Shown here: positions 10,271-19,646 of the stretch, piece after piece | Numbering within the stretch: the stretch's first letter is position 1 | How the letters are laid out: each line of letters opens with the position of its first letter | Assembly: GCA_963823515.1 (NCBI GenBank) | Contig: CAWGMB010000008.1 | Span: forward strand, 1 to 64,000 | Direction: 5' to 3' | Source: Miltoncostaea sp963823515 | Lineage (GTDB): Bacteria > Actinomycetota > Thermoleophilia > Miltoncostaeales > Miltoncostaeaceae | Length of the DNA stretch: 64,000 nt | Program-made: the position numbers and the translations under genes | Notes under the pieces: generated by a model | Told to the model about the DNA's origin: nothing | Database searches by the model: none | The model's input: only the letters and a program-made list of their open reading frames with translations

Positions 10271-12643
10271 ATGGCTCCGGGACGGCGCAGGCGGGGGACG
10301 GGGGCGGGGTTGCTGCGGCTCGCGCCCCACCTGGTTCTGGCGGCCTTCTGCCTCGGGCTCGCCTCGGCGAACAGGGTCGGGGTCCCGGTCGCCGCCGCCG
10401 TGCTCGCCGGCGTCGCCGCCGCGCTCGGCGCCGCTCTCGCCGCCCGCGCCGGGAGCCCGGGGGCGTCGCTCGTCCTGCTCGCCGCCGCGACCCTGATCGT
10501 GGGGGCGGCGTGGGGCACCGCCCGCATCGCCGCGACGGCGGCACCGGACCTCGACCTGCCGACGGTGGCGCGCGGGACGGTCGTGCTCGACACGCCGATG
10601 GTCCCCGACGGGCGCGGCGGCGCGCGCGCCCGCGCCCTCGTGGAGCACCTCGACCCCCGCGACGGCCCGGACGTGCCGCCCGGGACGCGGCTGCTGCTCG
10701 ACCTCGACGACGTCGGGGAAGCGCCGCCCCCGGTCGGCACCCGCCTGCGCGTGGAGGGCCGTCTGGCGCCCGCGCTCTCGCCCGGCTCGCCGTCGTGGTG
10801 GCGATCCTGGCTGGCCCGGCAGGGCGTGGCGGCCCGGTTGCGGCCCGAGAGGAGCACCGCCGTGGGGCGCCGGGGCGGGCTGCGCGGCCTGCGCGACCGC
10901 TGGCGGGAGTGGGCCGCCCGCAACGCCGGGGCGGGGCTCGACGGCGACCGCGGGGCGATCGTGCGGGGCATGGCGCTCGGCGGCGGCTCCGGGCTCTCAC
11001 AGGACGCGGCCGACGCCTTCCGGGATGCGGGTCTCTGGCACCTGCTGGCCGTCTCGGGTCAGAACGTCGCGGTCGTGGCGGTGGCCGCGCTCGCGCTCCT
11101 GGGGGCTCTGGGCGTCCGCCGCCGCGCCGCCGTGTCGGCGGCGGGCGCGCTCATGGTGCTCTACTGCCTGGCCTGCGACGGAGGCGCGTCGGTCGCGCGC
11201 GCCGGCATCGTCGGGGGGCTCGGCCTGCTCGCCGAGTTGCGCTCGTCCCCGCGCGAGCGCTGGTACCTGATGCTGGTCGGGCTGGCGGTGCTGCTGGCGC
11301 AGCAGCCGCGCTCCCTCGGCGATCCCGGCCTGCAGCTGTCGTTCGCCGCCGTCGCGGGGCTCTTCCTGCTCGCGCCCCCGGCGGCGGCCTGGCTCGGCGG
11401 CTGGATGCCCGCCCGGATCGCCGAGCTGGCGGCTCTCGCCGCCGCAGCGGGCCTGGCGACCGCGCCGGTGGTGGTGTGGCACTTCGGCCGGCTGTCGCTC
11501 GCCGGGCTGGCGCTGAACGTGGGCGCGGTGCCTCTCGCGGCCCCGATCGTGGTGCTGGCGCTGGCGGGCCTGGCGGCGGGGGCGCTCCTGCCCGGGGCCG
11601 GCGTGGCCCTCGCCTGGGTCGCCGGGCTGGGTGCGTGGGTCCTGCTGGCGGCGGCGCGTGCCGCGGCGGCCGTTCCCGGGGCGGCGGTGGACGTGCCCGG
11701 GCGCGCGGCGCCGGCATTCGTCGCCCTGGCGGCGGCGCCGCTGGTCCTCTGGGGCATCGTGCGCCCCGGGGGCTCGGCCGAGGGCCTGCGGCGCGCGCCC
11801 TGGCGCGCGATCGCGGCCCTCGGCGCCGCCGCCGTGGCCGGGGCGTGGGCGCTCACGCGCCCCGGCGCGCCGCCCCCCTGGCCCGCCTCCGCGGCCGTCA
11901 CCGCCCTGGACATCGGTCAGGGCGACGCGATCCTCCTGAGGAGCCCCGACGGGGCGGCGGCGGTCGTCAACGCGGGGCCGCCCGGCAACCCGGCGCCGGT
12001 CGTGGCGGCGCTGCGACGCGCGGGGGTCCGCCGCCTGGACGCCGTCGTCATGACCCACGACTCCCTCGATCACATCGGCGGCGTCGCCGACATCCTGGCC
12101 CGCTTTCCGGTGGGAGTCGTGCTGCACCCGCCCGACCCGGTCGACGGCTGGCTCCCCGCGGCACGCGCCGCGATCGATGCCGCCCGGCGACGGGGCGTTC
12201 CGGTGCGCGAGATCCGCGCGGGCGCCCGTCTGCGTCTCGGCAGGTGGCGGGTGAGCGTGCTCTCGCCGGCGGGCCGGCGTCCCGTCGGGGCCGACCCGAA
12301 CCCGTACAGCCTCGTGGCACGGGCCGCGGCGGACGGCTTCGCCGTGCTCCTGACCGCCGACGCGGAGAGCGATGCGCTCTCACGGCTCGTGACGGGCCCC
12401 GTGGACGTGCTGAAGGTCTCGCACCACGGCTCCGAGGACGCCGGCCTGCCCGACGAGCTCACCCGGCTGCGCCCGCGCGTCGCACTGATCTCGGCCGGCG
12501 CGGACAACCCCTTCCGGCACCCGCGGCCCGGGACGCTCGAGGCGCTCGGCGCGGCCCGCGTGGGCGTCTGGCGCACCGACCTGGCCGGAAGCGTGACCGT
12601 CACGGCGGACCGGGACATGCTGGTCGTCTCGGGTACGCGGTAG
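10271..12643 (+). CDS. comEC: ComEC/Rec2-family DNA uptake channel
   Basis: The 790-residue polytopic membrane protein has three parts. An N-terminal OB-like DUF4131 region follows the first TM segments (about residues 1-200). The competence domain has LLAVSGQNVAVVAVAALAL and many TM helices. A C-terminal metallo-beta-lactamase domain begins near residue 545 (ALDIGQGDAILLRSPDG), with metal ligands in THDSLDH (residues 595-601) and VSHHGS. Known ComEC carries single-stranded DNA across the membrane, and the lactamase-like domain is a candidate nuclease. VNAGP replaces the common DAGP motif, which is a mild change. ComEA is encoded upstream, and holA follows 12 nt after the stop. Confidence 0.94.
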   Translation: MAPGRRRRGTGAGLLRLAPHLVLAAFCLGLASANRVGVPVAAAVLAGVAAALGAALAARAGSPGASLVLLAAATLIVGAAWGTARIAATAAPDLDLPTVARGTVVLDTPMVPDGRGGARARALVEHLDPRDGPDVPPGTRLLLDLDDVGEAPPPVGTRLRVEGRLAPALSPGSPSWWRSWLARQGVAARLRPERSTAVGRRGGLRGLRDRWREWAARNAGAGLDGDRGAIVRGMALGGGSGLSQDAADAFRDAGLWHLLAVSGQNVAVVAVAALALLGALGVRRRAAVSAAGALMVLYCLACDGGASVARAGIVGGLGLLAELRSSPRERWYLMLVGLAVLLAQQPRSLGDPGLQLSFAAVAGLFLLAPPAAAWLGGWMPARIAELAALAAAAGLATAPVVVWHFGRLSLAGLALNVGAVPLAAPIVVLALAGLAAGALLPGAGVALAWVAGLGAWVLLAAARAAAAVPGAAVDVPGRAAPAFVALAAAPLVLWGIVRPGGSAEGLRRAPWRAIAALGAAAVAGAWALTRPGAPPPWPASAAVTALDIGQGDAILLRSPDGAAAVVNAGPPGNPAPVVAALRRAGVRRLDAVVMTHDSLDHIGGVADILARFPVGVVLHPPDPVDGWLPAARAAIDAARRRGVPVREIRAGARLRLGRWRVSVLSPAGRRPVGADPNPYSLVARAAADGFAVLLTADAESDALSRLVTGPVDVLKVSHHGSEDAGLPDELTRLRPRVALISAGADNPFRHPRPGTLEALGAARVGVWRTDLAGSVTVTADRDMLVVSGTR

Positions 12644-12655
12644 TCTGGCCCGCCG

Positions 12656-13726
12656 ATGACCCAGGAACCCCTGAAGCCCGCGTACGCCATCTGGGGCGAG
12701 GACCGGGCGACGATCGACCGGGCCGTCGCCCGCCTGATCGCGCGGGTCGAGCGCGACGGCGGGATGCCGCCGGAGCGCCTGAAGGCCGAGGAGACCCCGG
12801 CCGGAGAGGTCGTGGCCTCGTGCGAGGCGCTCTCGTTCGCCGGCCTGCGGCTGGTGCTGGTCGAGGGCGCCGACGCCTGGAAGGCCGCCGACGCCGCGCC
12901 GCTGGTGGCGTACCTGGAGGGCCCGAACGCGGGGACCTGCCTGGCGATGGTCTCGGCCGGGCCGCTGACGCCGTCCCTGCACGGCGCCGTCGTCGACCTC
13001 GGTGGCGAGCTGCGCTACGGACCCGATCCCAAGGCGAAGCGGGGGGAGCGGGTCAAGTGGCTGGTCAACCACTTCCGCGGCGAGGTGGCCCGGGCCGGCG
13101 GCTCGGTGTCCCCCGCCCTGGCACGGTCCGTCGTGGACCGCGTGATGGTCAACACGGCCGACGCCCGCAAGGCCGGGCTCACCGCGATGGACCTCGCCCG
13201 GGAGGCGGAGAAGCTCGCCGCCTACGCCGACGGGGAGCCCGTGACCGCCGAGATGATCGGCGCGATCGTCCCCGCCCACCCGGACGCCAAGGTCTACGAG
13301 CTGGCCGACGCCATCGCCGGCGGCAACGGGCCCCTCGTCTTCGACCTTCTGCAGGACCTGGCGACCGGCGACCATCCGGCCCCCCCGATCGTGATGCAGG
13401 TGCAGCTCGCCAACCGCTTCCGGGCGCTCGCCCAGGCCCAGGCCCTCGGGCCGAATCCCTCGCCCGACGCGGTGGGCGCGGCCACCGGCATCAGGGGCTA
13501 TCCGGCTCGCATCCTCGCCGAGCAGGCGCAGTCGATGCCGTCGGGCGCCGCGCAGCAGGCCCTCGCGCGGATCGCGGCGCTGGAGCTGGACCTGCGCGTG
13601 TCTGCGCAGCTCGACTTCAGGCGCTCACCCGGTGACGGGGAGCGCCTGGTGCTCGAGACCGCGGCGCGCGACCTGCTGGCCCTGGCGCGCGGCGCGAGGC
13701 CCGCGCCGGACGACCCGCGGGGCTAG
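12656..13726 (+). CDS. holA: DNA polymerase III delta subunit
   Basis: The 356-residue clamp-loader subunit shows the delta pattern: PAYAIWGEDRATIDRAVARL at the start, LRLVLVEGADAWK where Walker-B-like sequence sits, and helical C-terminal segments (KVYELADAIAGGN, MQVQLANRFRALAQ, ALARIAALELDLRVS). Delta opens the beta clamp for loading. A TAGTCT box made from the comEC TAG stop lies 9 nt before its ATG. The last 4 nt (CTAG) are shared with the stop of rpsT on the other strand. Confidence 0.92.
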   Translation: MTQEPLKPAYAIWGEDRATIDRAVARLIARVERDGGMPPERLKAEETPAGEVVASCEALSFAGLRLVLVEGADAWKAADAAPLVAYLEGPNAGTCLAMVSAGPLTPSLHGAVVDLGGELRYGPDPKAKRGERVKWLVNHFRGEVARAGGSVSPALARSVVDRVMVNTADARKAGLTAMDLAREAEKLAAYADGEPVTAEMIGAIVPAHPDAKVYELADAIAGGNGPLVFDLLQDLATGDHPAPPIVMQVQLANRFRALAQAQALGPNPSPDAVGAATGIRGYPARILAEQAQSMPSGAAQQALARIAALELDLRVSAQLDFRRSPGDGERLVLETAARDLLALARGARPAPDDPRG

Positions 13727-14004
13727 GCGGTGGTGCTGGTGGCGCGGACCTTCTGGACCATGCGGGCCACACGGCTCTTCTTGCGCGCCGCGTTGTTGGC
13801 GTGAATGACGCCCTCGGCGGATGCGCGGTCGATCAGGTGCTCCAGCTCGCGGGCACGCGCGCCGATCTGGTCGCCGTCGCCGGCGGTGGCGGCGTCGTCG
13901 AGACGGCGGAAGAGCGTCTTGATCGTCGAGCGGTACTTCAGGTTGCGGTCGCGCTGCTCGAGCGAGCGGCGGTTGCGCTTCTTCTGCTGCTTGATGTTCG
14001 CCAC
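13723..14004 (-). CDS. rpsT: 30S ribosomal protein S20
   Basis: The 93-residue basic helical protein begins ANIKQQKKRNRRSLEQRDRN, the usual S20 start, and has IDRASAEGVIHANNAARKKS near the end. It binds 16S rRNA. GTG 14004 is the start because GGAGG lies about 9 nt upstream on the minus strand, and the ATG further upstream is out of frame. holA and rpsT converge with overlapping stops. The holA-rpsT adjacency is common in bacteria. Confidence 0.97.
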   Translation of the reverse strand: MANIKQQKKRNRRSLEQRDRNLKYRSTIKTLFRRLDDAATAGDGDQIGARARELEHLIDRASAEGVIHANNAARKKSRVARMVQKVRATSTTA

Positions 14005-14069
14005 GCGGGGCGTCCTCCATGGGTCGGTCGGCGCTGCATGGTAGCGGCCCGGCCGGATCGCGGCCAGAG

Positions 14070-15635
14070 GTGAGCGAGAAGACGCGCTCGGGCGGTCGCG
14101 GGCGCTCAACGGCGATCTTCGCCCTGTGGACCGGAGTGAGCCGCATCGCGGGGCTGCTGCGCGAGGTCATCGCGGCTGCGATCTTCGGTACGACGGGCGC
14201 CATCAACGCCTTCGTCATCGCCTTCGCGGTGCCCAACCTACTGCGCAGCCTGGTGGCCGACTCGGCCCTGTCGGCGGCGTTCCTGCCGGTCTTCACCCGG
14301 CTCGAGGAGCAGGGGCGCGAGCGGGAGGCCCGCCGCCTCGCCGGCGCCCTGGTGGGCGTGATCAGCGTCGGGCTCGGTCTTCTGAGCCTCGTGGCCGTGG
14401 TCACCGCGCCCTGGGTCATGCCGCTCTTCGCCCCGGGCCTGTCGCCCGAGCTGGTGGACGAGACGGTGCGCCTCTCGCAGATCATGTTCCCGATCGTCGT
14501 TCTGCTGGGGCTCACGGGACTGGCTTCCGCCCTGCTGCAGGCCGGCAACCGCTTCGGGCCGACGGCGTTCGTGCCCGTGCTCTGGAACATGGTGATCATC
14601 GTGCTGCTCGTCGCCGCGACCCCGTTCGTCTCGGACGATCAGCAGATCACCGTCTACGCGGTCGCGATACTGCTCGGCACTCTCGCCCAGCTGCTCTATC
14701 TGATCCCCCCGCTGCGGGGGCTCGGTCCGTTCCCGATCTCGCTGGGATTCCGCAACCCCCATGTGCGGCGCGTCCTGGTGTTGATGCTGCCGGTGACGCT
14801 GGGTCTCGGGCTGATCAACGTCAACCTGGTGGTCGACGGCATCTTCGCGACCCTGGTCAGCGACGAGGCGCCGCGGGCGATCGATGCCGCCTTCCGGCTC
14901 TACCTGCTCCCCCAGGGCGTCTTCAGCGTCGCGATCGCGACGGTGCTCTTTCCCACCATCTCGCGCCTGGTCGCACGCGACGACTGGGAGGGCATGCGCA
15001 GCACGCTCGCCGGGGGCGTGCGCCAGGTGTTCTTCTTCCTGCTCCCCGCATCGGCGTTTCTGCTGGTGCTCGGGGAGCCCGTGGTGCGGCTGGTCTTCCA
15101 ACGCGGGGCCTTCGACGCGGCGAGCACCTCGCTCACCTCGTCGGCTCTGGTCTTCTTCTCGATCGGCCTGGCGTTCAACGGGGCGAGCCTGCTGGTGATA
15201 CGAGCCTTCTTCAGCATGCAGCTGCCGATGGTGCCGACCAAGGTGGCCGCGGTCGGAGTGGTGCTCAACGTCGCGCTCGACGCCGTCTTCTACCGTCCAC
15301 TCGGCACCGGGGGCATCCCGCTTTCCACCTCGATCACCAGCGTGGTCACGTTCGCGCTTCTGATCTGGTTGCTCGAGCGCGAGCTCGGTGGGCTGCACCG
15401 GGCATCGATCCTCCACGGCGTGATGGGCAGCGTGGCCGCGAGCGCCGTGTCGGTGCTGTTCGCCTGGGCCGTCTGGCGCAGCCTGGATGACGTCCTCGGG
15501 CGCGGCATCCTCGCCCAGATCGTGACCATGGCGGCCGCGGGCGCCGCCGCCGCGGCGGGGGCCCTCGCGGCCGCCCAGGCGTTCGGGATGCCCGAGCTGC
15601 GGGCGCTGTCGCGTCTCAGGCGGCCGTCGGGCTGA
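14070..15635 (+). CDS. murJ: Lipid II flippase MurJ (MviN family)
   Basis: The 521-residue protein has about 14 predicted TM helices and begins with the MurJ signature STAIFALWTGVSRIAGLLRE followed by AFAVPNLLRSLVADSALSAA. Later motifs include LPVTLGLGLINVNLVVDG and LYLLPQGVFSVAIATVLFPT. MurJ flips lipid II to the outside for peptidoglycan synthesis. GTG 14070 gives a start just before the first helix. The frame is open to 14019, but that start would lie in the leader of rpsT. Confidence 0.94.
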   Translation: MSEKTRSGGRGRSTAIFALWTGVSRIAGLLREVIAAAIFGTTGAINAFVIAFAVPNLLRSLVADSALSAAFLPVFTRLEEQGREREARRLAGALVGVISVGLGLLSLVAVVTAPWVMPLFAPGLSPELVDETVRLSQIMFPIVVLLGLTGLASALLQAGNRFGPTAFVPVLWNMVIIVLLVAATPFVSDDQQITVYAVAILLGTLAQLLYLIPPLRGLGPFPISLGFRNPHVRRVLVLMLPVTLGLGLINVNLVVDGIFATLVSDEAPRAIDAAFRLYLLPQGVFSVAIATVLFPTISRLVARDDWEGMRSTLAGGVRQVFFFLLPASAFLLVLGEPVVRLVFQRGAFDAASTSLTSSALVFFSIGLAFNGASLLVIRAFFSMQLPMVPTKVAAVGVVLNVALDAVFYRPLGTGGIPLSTSITSVVTFALLIWLLERELGGLHRASILHGVMGSVAASAVSVLFAWAVWRSLDDVLGRGILAQIVTMAAAGAAAAAGALAAAQAFGMPELRALSRLRRPSG

Positions 15636-15639
15636 CCGC

Positions 15640-15645
15640 TACAGT
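15640..15645 (+). promoter_or_regulatory. -10 box of lepA (TACAGT), leaderless type
   Basis: TACAGT ends 7 nt before GTG 15653. It overlaps the other candidate start, GTG 15644, which argues against 15644. Confidence 0.6.
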
Positions 15646-15652
15646 GGATCCC

Positions 15653-17467
15653 GTGGACCAGGGGCACATCCGGAACTTCTGCATCATCGCCCACATCGAC
15701 CACGGGAAGTCGACGCTCGCCGACCGCATCCTCCAGATGACCGGCGCGGTGAGCGAGAGGGACATGCGCAGCCAGGTGCTCGACTCGATGGACCTGGAGC
15801 GCGAGCGCGGGATCACCATCAAGGCGCAGGCCGTGCGCGTGCACTACACGGCCTCCGACGGTGAGACCTACCAGCTCAACCTGATCGACACCCCGGGGCA
15901 TGTGGACTTCAGCTACGAGGTCTCGCGCAGCCTCGCGGCCTGCGAGGGCGCGCTGCTCGTGGTGGACGCCAGCCAGGGCATCGAGGCCCAGACGCTCGCC
16001 AACACCTATCTGGCGATCGAGGGCGACCTCGAGGTCATCCCGGTGCTGAACAAGATCGACCTGCCCGCCGCCGAGCCCGAGCTGCACGGCCGGGCCGTGG
16101 CCGACCTGATCGGCGACGACCCCGACAACGTCCTGCGCATCTCGGCCAAGACCGGCGTGGGCATCGAGGCGGTGCTCGAGGCCGTGGTCGAGCGCGTGCC
16201 GGCCCCTCACGGCGACCTGACCGCGCCGGCCCGGGCCCTGATCTTCGATTCCGTATACGACCAGTACCGCGGGGTCGTGGCCTTCGTCAGGGTGATGGAC
16301 GGCGTCTTCGCGAAGGGCGACCGGCTGCGCTGCATGCAGACCGGGCTCGTCGTCGAGTCGGAGGAGATCGGAGTGATGTCGCCGGTCATGACGCCGACCG
16401 GGAAGCTCGCCGCCGGCGAGACCGGCTACCTGGTGACCGGTCTGAAGAACCTCGGCGACCTGCGCGTCGGCGACACCATCACGCGCGTCGCCGAGCCCGC
16501 CGGCGAGGCGCTGCCGGGGTACCGCGAGGTCAAGCCGATGGTCTTCTGCGGGCTCTTCCCCGTGGACGCCGACGACTACCCGGACCTGCGCGACGCCCTC
16601 GAGAAGCTCTCCCTGAACGACGCCTCGCTGCGCTGGGAGCCCGAGAGCTCGCAGGCGCTCGGCTTCGGCTTCCGCTGCGGCTTCCTGGGCCTTCTGCACA
16701 TGGACATCGTGCGCGAGCGGCTCGAGCGGGAGTACGATCTGGAGCTGCTGGCCACCACGCCGAACGTGGAGTACCAGGTCACCACCACGCAGGGTGAGGT
16801 GACACCGGTCCGCTCTCCCGCCGAGCTGCCTCCCACGACGAACATCGCGATGATCGAGGAGCCGTTCGTGCGCTGCACCATCCTGGTGCCGAGCGACGGC
16901 GTCGGCGCCGTGATGGGCCTCTGCCAGGACCGCCGCGGGGTCTTCGTCACGATGGAGCCGATCGAGAACCGCCAGCAGATCGTCTACGACATGCCGCTGG
17001 CCGAGATCGTCCTCGACTTCTACGACCAGCTCAAGAGCCGCACCCGGGGCTACGCCTCGCTCGACTACGAGATCGTCGGCTACCGCGAGAGCCAGCTCGT
17101 GAAGCTCGACGTGCTCCTGGCCGGCGACACGGTGGACGCGCTGTCGATGATCGTCCACCGCGACCAGGCCTACGCCCGCGGCAAGAACCTGGTGGAGCGC
17201 CTGTTCCGCACCATCCCGCGCCAGCTCTTCGACGTGCCGATCCAGGCGGCCATCGGCGGCAAGATCCTCGCCCGCGAGACGGTCAAGGCCCGCCGCAAGG
17301 ACGTTCTGGCCAAGTGCTACGGCGGCGACATCAGCCGCAAGCGCAAGCTCCTCGAGCGTCAGAAGGAGGGGAAGAAGCGGATGAAGCAGGTCGGGTCGGT
17401 GGAGGTGCCGCAGGAGGCGTTCCTGTCGGTGCTGAAGATCGGCGACGACGGGAACGGCGGCAAGTAG
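15653..17467 (+). CDS. lepA: Elongation factor 4 (LepA) GTPase
   Basis: The 604-residue GTPase has G1 AHIDHGKST, the DxxG motif in LIDTPGHVDFSYEV, NKID for G4 and SAKTG for G5, then EF-G-like domains II, III and V and the LepA-specific C-terminal domain (GGKILARETVKARRKDVLAK, YGGDISRKRKLLERQKEGKK). It helps back-translocation and ribosome assembly under stress. GTG 15653 is preferred over GTG 15644 because of the -10 spacing. hemW overlaps its stop by one base. Confidence 0.97.
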   Translation: MDQGHIRNFCIIAHIDHGKSTLADRILQMTGAVSERDMRSQVLDSMDLERERGITIKAQAVRVHYTASDGETYQLNLIDTPGHVDFSYEVSRSLAACEGALLVVDASQGIEAQTLANTYLAIEGDLEVIPVLNKIDLPAAEPELHGRAVADLIGDDPDNVLRISAKTGVGIEAVLEAVVERVPAPHGDLTAPARALIFDSVYDQYRGVVAFVRVMDGVFAKGDRLRCMQTGLVVESEEIGVMSPVMTPTGKLAAGETGYLVTGLKNLGDLRVGDTITRVAEPAGEALPGYREVKPMVFCGLFPVDADDYPDLRDALEKLSLNDASLRWEPESSQALGFGFRCGFLGLLHMDIVRERLEREYDLELLATTPNVEYQVTTTQGEVTPVRSPAELPPTTNIAMIEEPFVRCTILVPSDGVGAVMGLCQDRRGVFVTMEPIENRQQIVYDMPLAEIVLDFYDQLKSRTRGYASLDYEIVGYRESQLVKLDVLLAGDTVDALSMIVHRDQAYARGKNLVERLFRTIPRQLFDVPIQAAIGGKILARETVKARRKDVLAKCYGGDISRKRKLLERQKEGKKRMKQVGSVEVPQEAFLSVLKIGDDGNGGK

Positions 17468-18582
17468 TGACCCCTCGCCCCGGCGTCCGCCACCTGTACC
17501 TGCACCTGCCCTTCTGCTCGTCGCGCTGCGGGTACTGCGCCTTCGTCGTCAACGTGGGCGCGCTGGGCCGGCGCGACGCCTACCTCGGGGCGCTGCTCGC
17601 CGAGCTGGAGCGCGAGGCCGGCGCCGGACTGATCGGCGCCCTCGAAACGGTGTACCTGGGCGGCGGCACGCCCACGCTGATGCGCCCGCGCCGGCTGGCG
17701 GCCCTGATGGACCGGATCCGGCCCCTCCTGGCCCCCGGGGCGGAGGTCAGCATCGAGGCGAACCCCGAATCGGTGGACGGGCCGGCCCTGGCGGCGCTGC
17801 GGCGGGCCGGGATCACGCGGCTCTCCCTCGGCGTCCAGTCGTTCCAGCCCCGCCTCCTCTCCGCCCTCGACCGGGCGGCCACGCCGGACCAGGCCCGGCA
17901 GCTGGTGACCTGCGCGCGTGCGGCCGGCTTCGAGGATCTCAGCATCGACCTGATCTTCGGCATCCCCGGCCAGACCGCCGACGACCTCGAGGCCGACCTC
18001 GCCGAGGCCCTGGCCGCCGGGCCCGATCACATCTCCTGGTACGAGCTGGAGCTCAAGCCGGGCACGGCCCTCGCCCGGGCGGGCACCCCGGCGTTCGACG
18101 AGGACGAGGGCGCCGACGCCTACCGGCGCATCGTCGGAGGCCTGGAGGACGCCGGATACCGCTGGTACGAGACGGCCAACTTCGCCCGGCCCGGGCACGA
18201 GTGCCGCCACAGCCTCGCCTACTGGGGCGCGGCCGATTACGTGGGTCTCGGCGTCGGCGCCGTGAGCACTGCCGGCGGCCTGCGCTGGCGCAACAACCCG
18301 TCCCTCGACGGCTACATCGAGGCGCTCGCCTCGGCGCAGGCCCCGCCCCGTACGCGCGAACCCCTCGACGCGGACGACGTGCGCCGCGAGCGCTGGATGC
18401 TGGGGCTGCGGCTGGAGCGCGGGCTGCCGCTCGCCTGGGCCGGCCCGCCCGACCGACCCGACGCCCTCGATCGCCTCGGCGCCGCGGGCCTGCTGCGCCA
18501 CGACGCCGATGAGGTGGCGCTCACCCGCGAGGGGCGCTTCGTGCAGAACGCGATCCTCCACGAGCTCATGGACTACGCGTGA
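17467..18582 (+). CDS. hemW: Radical SAM heme chaperone HemW
   Basis: The 371-residue protein carries the radical SAM CX3CX2C site (HLPFCSSRCGYCAF; Cys17, 21, 24), the GGGTP motif (YLGGGTPTLM) and the HemW-type C-terminal domain (HSLAYWGAADYVGLGVGA). It is HemW rather than coproporphyrinogen dehydrogenase HemN on the basis of length, CX3CX2C spacing and its place between lepA and hrcA. HemW delivers heme to cytochrome proteins. The start is GTG 17467, one base inside the lepA stop, and the gene overlaps hrcA by 4 nt. Confidence 0.92.
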   Translation: MTPRPGVRHLYLHLPFCSSRCGYCAFVVNVGALGRRDAYLGALLAELEREAGAGLIGALETVYLGGGTPTLMRPRRLAALMDRIRPLLAPGAEVSIEANPESVDGPALAALRRAGITRLSLGVQSFQPRLLSALDRAATPDQARQLVTCARAAGFEDLSIDLIFGIPGQTADDLEADLAEALAAGPDHISWYELELKPGTALARAGTPAFDEDEGADAYRRIVGGLEDAGYRWYETANFARPGHECRHSLAYWGAADYVGLGVGAVSTAGGLRWRNNPSLDGYIEALASAQAPPRTREPLDADDVRRERWMLGLRLERGLPLAWAGPPDRPDALDRLGAAGLLRHDADEVALTREGRFVQNAILHELMDYA

Positions 18583-19646
18583 GCGACGAGCCGGCCCACC
18601 CGCCCCGCGAGGGCGCGCTCAAGCCGCGCCAGGAGGTGATCCTGCGCACGGTCGTCGAGGAGCACATCGCCTCGGGGATCCCCGTGGGCAGCAAGAACAT
18701 CGCCGGGCGCGAGGGGATCGACTTCGCCTCGTCGACCGTCCGGTACGAGCTCGCCCGGCTCGAGGAGCTCGGGTACCTCAACCACCCGCACACCTCGGCC
18801 GGCCGCGTGCCCACCGACCGCGGCTACCGCTACTACGTGGACACGATCCTCACCCGGGATCCCCCGGCGCAGCCGCCGGCGCTGGTCGAGTCGGCCCTCG
18901 ACCTCACCGAGATGCGCCGGGAGGTGGACGCGGCTCTGGAGCGCCTCTCCGACGTCGTGGCGCAGGTGACCAACCTGCTCGCCATCGTGACCGCACCGGC
19001 GCCCCAGTCGTCCTCCATCCGCCACGTCGAGGTGCTGCGGCTGCAGCCGCAGGTGGTGATGGTCGTGATCATCACCTCCACGGGGGCGGTCACCAAGCGC
19101 GTCTTCGCCTTCGAGGGATCCGTGGACACGGGGCTGTGCGAGTGGGCGGGGGCCTTCCTCAACGACCGGCTGGTCGGGCTCACGGTGGGCTCGCGCGTGG
19201 TCGAGGACCGGCTCGACGACCCCTCGCTCTCCGCCGTGGAGCGCGCCTTCCTGGCCGTCCTGCACCCGGCCGTCGCCGAGCTCGGCACCGGGGCGGCGGG
19301 CAGCATCTTCATCGGCGGGCAGGCCCGCTTCCTGGCCGAGCAGCGCCATCTCGACCTGATGGCCATCGACTCGCTGATGGAGAGCCTGGAGGAGCGGTAC
19401 ACGCTGCTCGCGCTGCTGCGCGGCGCCCTCAGCCGCAACCAGGTCTACCTGCGCATCGGGACCGAGCTGCCCGATCAGAACTTCGCCGGGCTCAGTATGG
19501 TGGCCGCCAACTACGGGGTGCCGCGGCGCAATCTGGGGACCGTCTCGTTGTTCGGCCCCACCCGCATGGACTACCGGCTCGCGATGGCCACGGTCCGCGG
19601 GGCGGCCCAGATACTGTCGCGTTACGTGGAGGGCGTTTATGAGTGA
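18579..19646 (+). CDS. hrcA: Heat-inducible transcription repressor HrcA
   Basis: The 355-residue protein has an N-terminal winged helix (LKPRQEVILRTVVEEHIASG, SSTVRYELARLEELGYLNHP, HTSAGRVPTDRGYRYYVD) and the HrcA sensor domain. HrcA normally represses groE and dnaK operons through CIRCE sites. I found no CIRCE sequence (TTAGCACTC-N9-GAGTGCTAA) upstream of hrcA or dnaJ in this window. grpE and dnaK are not here. Confidence 0.95.
   Translation: MSDEPAHPPREGALKPRQEVILRTVVEEHIASGIPVGSKNIAGREGIDFASSTVRYELARLEELGYLNHPHTSAGRVPTDRGYRYYVDTILTRDPPAQPPALVESALDLTEMRREVDAALERLSDVVAQVTNLLAIVTAPAPQSSSIRHVEVLRLQPQVVMVVIITSTGAVTKRVFAFEGSVDTGLCEWAGAFLNDRLVGLTVGSRVVEDRLDDPSLSAVERAFLAVLHPAVAELGTGAAGSIFIGGQARFLAEQRHLDLMAIDSLMESLEERYTLLALLRGALSRNQVYLRIGTELPDQNFAGLSMVAANYGVPRRNLGTVSLFGPTRMDYRLAMATVRGAAQILSRYVEGVYE

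Noticed and set aside
10222..13635. An 1137-codon plus-strand frame overlapping comEC and holA
   Set aside because: It is Arg/Gly/Ala-rich shadow sequence in the wrong frame. comEC and holA have clear motifs in their own frames.
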